From Halisarca cf. caerulea (taxonomy: Eukaryota; Porifera; Demospongiae; Chondrillida; Halisarcidae): DNA of 15,000 nt. The notes under the pieces were generated by a model that did no database searches, was not told where the DNA came from, and saw only the letters and a list, made by a program, of their open reading frames with translations. Position numbers and translations under genes: made by a program. How positions within the stretch are numbered: position 1 is the stretch's first letter; every line of letters begins with the position of its first letter. The stretch lies in the NCBI GenBank assembly GCA_963170055.1, contig CAUJGJ010000313.1, positions 1,366,701 through 1,381,700 of the forward strand, in the 5' to 3' direction. Of the stretch, positions 9,247-15,000 are shown piece after piece.

Positions 9247-10136
9247 GTGAGTGTACATGTTGTCTGCTTTAGTTATCCATGAGCTAATCTCCTAACACAA
9301 TGACCACGCATAGTTATGTACATATATACATACATGGTACATGCATATGACATTGTTAATGTATGGTCATATTATTTATGTATGTATCATACTATGTATA
9401 TACCTATGCCATTGTATATGCAGTAATCAAGCAAACAGCATTATTGTATTGAAAGTACTAGAACTTAATTGTCTGAATACTGACCTGCACGTATGTATAT
9501 ACCTGAACGTGTGTATATGTATGTATACAGGTAGACAGTCCAGTCCTTTGTATCTTTTATGACATTTGCATGATGGTATTACTATAGCTGTGTACGACCT
9601 GACTCCAAAACTGTATATGTGTGCATGTGGACCAGAGTTGTCCTCATACTCCTGTATGTACGTACAAGCTTATTTACTAGCGGAAAGTCGTCTTGGAATG
9701 TTCTCAGAATGTTGAGTGCTTAACATTCTTATTAATATGCTATTGTACATACATTGGATTTCACACACGTGGAACTTGCTTACTATAAGTACCTGGTTTA
9801 GTACATGCTCCTGGATGCCGTGTGACCCAGATATATATATATTAGGTACCTCCAATCACGTATATACTGCGCTTTTGTGTCTCCCTTGAGGTACGTATTA
9901 AGTAAGTTCATGTAAAGTGGAAGTTTCTTATGATGAGCATTTGAGGAGGGTCCCTTGAGTTTCATCTTGAGAGGGTTCCATTACAGTATGTAGTGTCTAT
10001 GGTAGCACTGCACAGTTGGACTTGGTTATGTAGTCCTGGGATCACACCTCAGACAGTACTCTTTGCTCCCTCTACGTGTACAGAAGTGAAAACAATGGTG
10101 ACAGTAACTACTTCAAATAATAATATGTACTTTTTC
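9247..10136. other. Intronic or intergenic DNA, nothing firm
   Basis: AT-rich DNA with many TATGTA-type tracts. One possible short exon (10053-10103, phase 0 to 0, 17 codons, CCTCAG to GTAACT) fits splice borders but has no recognisable protein content. Confidence 0.4.
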
Positions 10137-10260
10137 TGTGTGTGTGTGCGTGCTTGCGTGCGTGCGTGCGTGTGTGCGTGTGTGTGTGTGTGTGTGTGCG
10201 TGTGTGTGTATGTGTGTGTTTACGTGCGCGCGCACATAGTTTTCATGTTTGTGTGTGTAT
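10137..10260. repeat. Imperfect TG/TGCG tract with CG-rich core
   Basis: Alternating purine-pyrimidine DNA, including GTGCGTGCTTGCGTGCGTGC and a TACGTGCGCGCGCACAT core near 10220-10237. The CG-containing part is a candidate Z-DNA segment. Confidence 0.85.
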
Positions 10261-10403
10261 ATATATTTAGGTGTGTATGCGTATTAGAGTTGCTGCATGG
10301 AGTGTGCATGTATATGCATGCTTAAGCAGAAGTAGTGTCTATCTTGTGTGTGTGCAATCGTTATATAATTTTATATCCTGTTCTGCTTTCACGCACACTT
10401 CAG

Positions 10404-10524
10404 GTCCATGTATACTGAGGGCCACTATCAAGGCAGCCATTGCCACGTGTACTCCCATTCTTCTCTTGCTCATATTCACAAGAAGTGGGAGACTGAAATA
10501 TAATGAGTTTCCCGATCAGCTGTG
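10404..10524 (+). CDS. Candidate exon, uncertain frame
   Basis: A good acceptor (ACACTTCAG at 10395-10403) opens onto a frame reading PCILRATIKAAIATCTPILL, then LLIFTRSGRLKYNEFPDQLW, with a hydrophobic stretch. The donor (GTCCAT) is weak. Entering in the other usable phase gives MYTEGHYQGSHCHVYSH, also open for about 30 codons. Neither phase joins the exon ending at 9246 directly, so another exon would be needed. No domain recognised. Confidence 0.22.
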
Positions 10525-10564
10525 GTCCATGTCACCATACTCTGTGGTTCATGTCACCATACTC
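10521..10564. repeat. 22-bp tandem repeat, two copies
   Basis: TGTGGTCCATGTCACCATAC and two further bases are repeated immediately with one difference (C to T). It directly follows the candidate exon at 10404. Confidence 0.85.
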
Positions 10565-10694
10565 TGCAAGCCATACCCGTACAAGCACACATGCATGCAC
10601 TTGTACATGTACTTGATGTATGCCTTTATGTCCATTTTGGACCATGTCATGCACACATATGCATGTATACATGCATGTGTGCATGAATGCATGT

Positions 10695-12376
<1,682 letters not shown>

Positions 12377-12417
12377 GCTGCAATTCCTTTAATGCAGAGA
12401 TGGATAGATCAGATCCA
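12377..12417 (+). CDS. Gene B exon: linker before the HisRS-like module
   Basis: A 41-nt exon between CATGCAG and GTAAGC, read in phase 1 in and 0 out, giving CNSFNAEMDRSDP. It joins in phase 0 to ELGNARLSKGT of the exon at 13515, so the join reads MDRSDPELGNARLSKGT. GCN2 has an Asp-rich linker of similar kind just before its HisRS-like domain (YDSDILKGNF). The frame was chosen from the phase of the next exon. The other open frame (AAIPLMQRWIDQI) would not join. Confidence 0.5.
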
Positions 12418-12610
12418 GTAAGCTGGCTTCTTTTATATAGCCTATCTTGTCTGGATTAGCGATTTAACATGTATTGAGAATATACGTACGCCAGGGTTAT
12501 ATCTAAAATCAAAGTTTTTAGGGGGAAGGTTCGGTATTATAGTGTGTGCATACGATGTAAGACATGTTTTAATGCAGTACATATTCATTGACAAGTGAAA
12601 TCTGCCCTAT

Positions 12611-12769
12611 AGAGACCTCTTGAATGTATGGAAAGACTACCTGTCCCCAGTGACCACTACAAGTGACCACCTCCGTGACACTAATGCACCTCTGTATAAG
12701 GACCACCTGTCTACAGAGACCACCATCACTTGGTCCTTTGAGTGGTCATTAAAGACAGGTTTTACGGCA
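12611..12769. repeat. Degenerate short repeats with GACCACCT core
   Basis: Variants of GACCACCT recur at intervals of about 13-30 bp (for example GTGACCACTACAAGTGACCACC, then AAGGACCACCTGTCTACAGA). An inverted copy (TGGTCCTTTGAGTGGTCATT) lies near the right end, before AAGACAGGTTTTACGGCA. It resembles a dispersed invertebrate repeat; the family is not identified. Confidence 0.6.
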
Positions 12770-12974
12770 TTTGCATAGTGGCACTATTAGACTCCATTCC
12801 AACCTACGTACATAATGTAGCTCTATTACAGACACATGCAATGGTTACAAACGTCTAGCTACGGCTGGTGACCAAACTTAGATAGCCTGTTTAACCCACA
12901 GTACACAGAAAATGCTGGCTATTTGTAATTATAGACAATACCAGTACAACCGCTCACTGACAGGACCAAGAACA

Positions 12975-13305
12975 TACCGTAGAGCGGGAAATTTTCGCGG
13001 CATAAATTTTCGCGAATCGAAGTAAAATGTAAATTTCGCGAGTTTTATTTTCGCGATGTGAAGATTGTTATTTGCGTTTTTTTACGTTTCCAAGTCGTTT
13101 GCGTCTATTTCCAGACCGTTTTCAAGTTCGGAGTGTGCTTTCGCTGAGCTTAACGCTCCACTCCTTAGAGAATCTTGTTATAGCACGCTGTTTTTCTAAC
13201 TTTAGTGCGCATCTGGCGAAATTTTCGCAGTTAAAGTTTCGCGAATCTGTACAATTCGCGAATATAGCGAAAATATTACCTCGGGAAATTTTCCGCTCTA
13301 CGGTA
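12975..13305. mobile_element. Non-autonomous TIR element rich in TTCGCGAA motifs, TA flanked
   Basis: The left end TACCGTAGAGCGGGAAATTT pairs with the reverse complement of the right end, TACCGTAGAGCGGAAAATTT, with one mismatch, and both ends carry TA. The interior repeats TTTTCGCG(A/G) and GTTTCGCGAAT motifs on both strands. No transposase is encoded; the 109-codon frame across it has no features of one. Lies in a gene B intron. Confidence 0.85.
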
Positions 13306-13514
13306 TTGTCACAAAGAATGGGTGTATATGTATATTACATACGTTGTGAACTAGGTACGTATATTAAGAAATATATGCCAGGATGGAAACTTGCTGCATG
13401 ATCGATGGTTAAAATCTTGCATGAAGTTAGTAATTGTTACTGCAGCTATAGTACATGCAGTTACTGCTACAGCACTTTCATAAATCAAATTTGGCTTTTG
13501 TTGTTCTTTGTTAG

Positions 13515-13736
13515 GAGCTTGGCAATGCCCGGCTTTCAAAAGGGACATTGATACAGTGCATTGTGCTTTTGATCCAGAACTGTTTTCATCTTCATGGAGC
13601 ACAACCTGTTGAGACGTCTAATCTCCAAGTTGATGGATGCCAAAACCTCTATGGTAGTAGCTGCTCCAGGAGGATTGTACCACTTAAGAATGGCAAAGAA
13701 CACAAGGAGCAAGTCTGCTTGCGATTTGACCATACC
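13515..13736 (+). CDS. Gene B exon: N-terminal part of a HisRS-like module
   Basis: A 74-codon exon, phase 0 to 0, between TTTGTTAG and GTTAGT. The order matches the start of a HisRS catalytic core. A helix IQCIVLLIQNCFHLHGAQPV ends in HGA, as in the FKRHGAEVIDTP helix (motif 1) of HisRS and FKRHGAVQLCTP of GCN2. The exon ends in VCLRFDHT, the counterpart of LSLRYDLT in HisRS and VMLPFDLR in GCN2. The middle (residues 32-64) is not clearly conserved. I infer a second HisRS-like gene, paralogous to gene A. Reading through the donor reaches a stop after 18 codons. Confidence 0.6.
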
Positions 13737-14579
13737 GTTAGTGCACTTCCTCTTCTATATACTATATTGGTGCTGATTTTTGCGGGGCGTTAATTTTGTG
13801 AATGAAGATCTTAATTGGCTGTAATTTGCGGTTTAAGTTTCGCGAATGGACCAGTCCCTACTTTTTATTGAACGCACATTCCATATATATATCTAATCAA
13901 AATTACGTAGTTGTGATTGAATTTTTGCGAATGCAGGCTCATTCACGAAATTTGTGAGAATAAAGTCCTGTGAAAATTAGCACCTACATGTATATTATGG
14001 TATGTATTATGATTTTATTGTCAGTGAAGTATAGTGTGTTCTATAAGGGATGTAGATGTATGTAGCTAGGTGCCCAGTCTGAGACTCACAGAGCTGGTTA
14101 TTGCACCTGGTGTACGTCCTTCAGGTGTCTAGTCTAAGAACTCGTTGCCTTTAAGTTACATTCTAGCATAATATCTACAGATCTGTGTTGTGAGTAAAAG
14201 ATGCACAGCATTGCACAATACGTATGTGTAGGCTGGAATTGGATTTTCCACTGCAGCAGTAAATGTTGTAGTAAATTGCAGTGCGGTTACGCAATCCATG
14301 CACTAGTACTGGGCTATAGAAACACCCTATGTGTTGGCTCGGCCATTCACGCGTGATGTATTGCTGGCTTGTAACGAATTTTCGTATACACATAATATGT
14401 AACAGTTATGCTATTGCCAGTTTCTATTATAATATTAAACCATTCAAAATCAATTTGCTCAATATTTTTGACAGTGCAAGCATGTTTACAGGAAAACGAA
14501 AAAAATTAGCTAGTAACTGTTATGAATGGTCTTAACTTTACATGGAATCTTCCAAGTAACTTCTTTCCTATTTATGCAG
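13737..14579 (+). other. Probable gene B intron or introns
   Basis: Contains the element at 13769-13984. No obvious exon is seen. A 32-nt segment, 14078-14109 (GTGCCCAG to GTGTAC), would bridge phase 0 to phase 2 as a micro-exon, but its 10 codons are not recognisable. Confidence 0.4.
13769..13984. mobile_element. Short TIR element related to the TTCGCGAA family
   Basis: The left end GGTGCTGATTTTTGCGGGGC pairs imperfectly with the reverse complement of the right end, GGTGCTAATTTTCACAGGAC. The interior has GTTTCGCGAATGG and TTTTTGCGAATG. It begins 32 bp after the donor of the gene B exon. Terminal repeats are more decayed than in the 12975 element, so it is probably older. Confidence 0.5.
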
Positions 14580-14747
14580 TGTGGACAAATTACCACCTAA
14601 TGGTACAGACTGTATCACACTTGCTGGCTTCAATACCACATGTTTGACGACGTCATCATTAAGATGTCTCCCCGCTCCTCTAACAGCTAGATCTTTGGAC
14701 CCCTCTTTTAAATTTAAGATTGGTAGACAATCTAATGCGTCCTTCAG
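14580..14747 (+). CDS. Candidate exon, possibly next part of gene B
   Basis: After a good acceptor (TTTATGCAG) one frame stays open for 55 codons to a GTATAG donor, phase 2 in and out. It includes LPAPLTARSLDPSFKFKIGR, which faintly recalls the VPFARYLAMN..IKRYHIAKVYR stretch that follows LRYDLT in HisRS. The similarity is weak. Its phase does not join 13736 directly, so an intermediate exon would be required or the frame is accidental. Confidence 0.33.
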
Positions 14748-15000
14748 GTATAGCTGAGCCGAAACACTAGGATGCTTGTACTTTTCAAGGGCTTATATAG
14801 CAGCACAACTTCACATCTTCATTTGCTTCATTCACCTTCAAGTTTATTTGTTAAATGAGGCTAGCAGTGTTACAGTTACTCATTTATTTTTACCTCTACC
14901 CTAACTGTTGGTGCTGCCATGGTCGGACCAACTGCAGCAGCTCCTACGGCCCTGCTTAGTATCTCAGCATGTGTTATGATGAGCTTGTCCATAGCAAAGA
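14748..15000 (+). other. Right edge, no firm feature
   Basis: A frame open from about 14883 to the window end reads VGAAMVGPTAAAPTALLSIS and continues hydrophobic. It may be an exon cut by the window, but there is no splice or homology support. Confidence 0.3.

Larger units (their letters stand above)
12418..13514 (+). other. Intron of gene B with two repeats
   Basis: Donor GTAAGC and acceptor TCTTTGTTAG bound 1097 bp. It holds the GACCACCT-type repeat at 12611-12769 and the TIR element at 12975-13305. I see no further gene. Confidence 0.5.

Noticed and set aside
13072..13401. Open frame of 109 codons.
   Set aside because: Most of it is the interior of the TIR element at 12975-13305, and the protein has no transposase features.

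Overview
The window looks like nuclear DNA from an invertebrate animal. Coding signal comes in short exons with GT/AG borders on the + strand. The rest is AT-rich intron and intergenic DNA with long CA/TG microsatellites and several terminal-inverted-repeat (TIR) elements flanked by TA. There are no prokaryotic-style long reading frames. Demosponge is my best guess from the compact introns and the elements rich in TTCGCGAA-like motifs, but this is inference and no marker gene proves it.

Gene A (1-6698, 5' end outside the window) is the best-supported gene. Eight exons (1-292, 795-992, 2603-2821, 3520-3583, 4107-4201, 4308-4545, 4631-5010, 6585-6698) have GT/AG introns and fully consistent phases. 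They end at a TGA followed by two AATAAA signals at 6756 and 6770. The first 300 or so visible residues follow the class II histidyl-tRNA synthetase (HisRS) core, the fold also used by the tRNA-sensing pseudo-synthetase domain of the GCN2 (EIF2AK4) kinase. The arginine of the HisRS RGLDYY motif and the motif-3 arginine both appear to be replaced. In place of an anticodon-binding domain the protein has a coiled-coil-like segment, a long Ser/Pro/Glu-rich tail and a Gln-rich end. I read it as a non-catalytic HisRS-like, GCN2-related protein of unknown role.

The introns of gene A carry much of the mobile DNA. A 568-bp TIR element fills most of intron 2822-3519, and a 429-bp TIR element fills most of intron 3584-4106. 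A 731-bp nested foldback element (5538-6268) lies in intron 5011-6584.

From 6699 to about 9300 the DNA is dominated by microsatellites and by a tandem duplication of about 0.86 kb (units 7631-8412 and 8422-9270). Each unit has a TG tract, about 550 bp of noncoding DNA and one exon copy. The downstream exon (9114-9246) is intact. The upstream copy (8258-8390) has an in-frame TAG and a lost splice donor.

Gene B (at least 12377-13736, probably running off the right edge) has the N-terminal part of a second HisRS-like module. It includes a helix ending in HGA and a motif reading LRFDHT, similar to the RYDLT segment of HisRS. Because this N-terminal piece lies downstream of gene A's C-terminal piece, the window probably holds two head-to-tail HisRS-like paralogs. 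The upstream exons of gene B are uncertain. The membrane-like exon 9114-9246, a candidate at 10404 and a long open exon at 14580-14747 may belong to it, but their phases do not all join directly. Two more TIR elements (12975-13305 and 13769-13984) and a GACCACCT-type repeat (12611-12769) lie in and around gene B introns.
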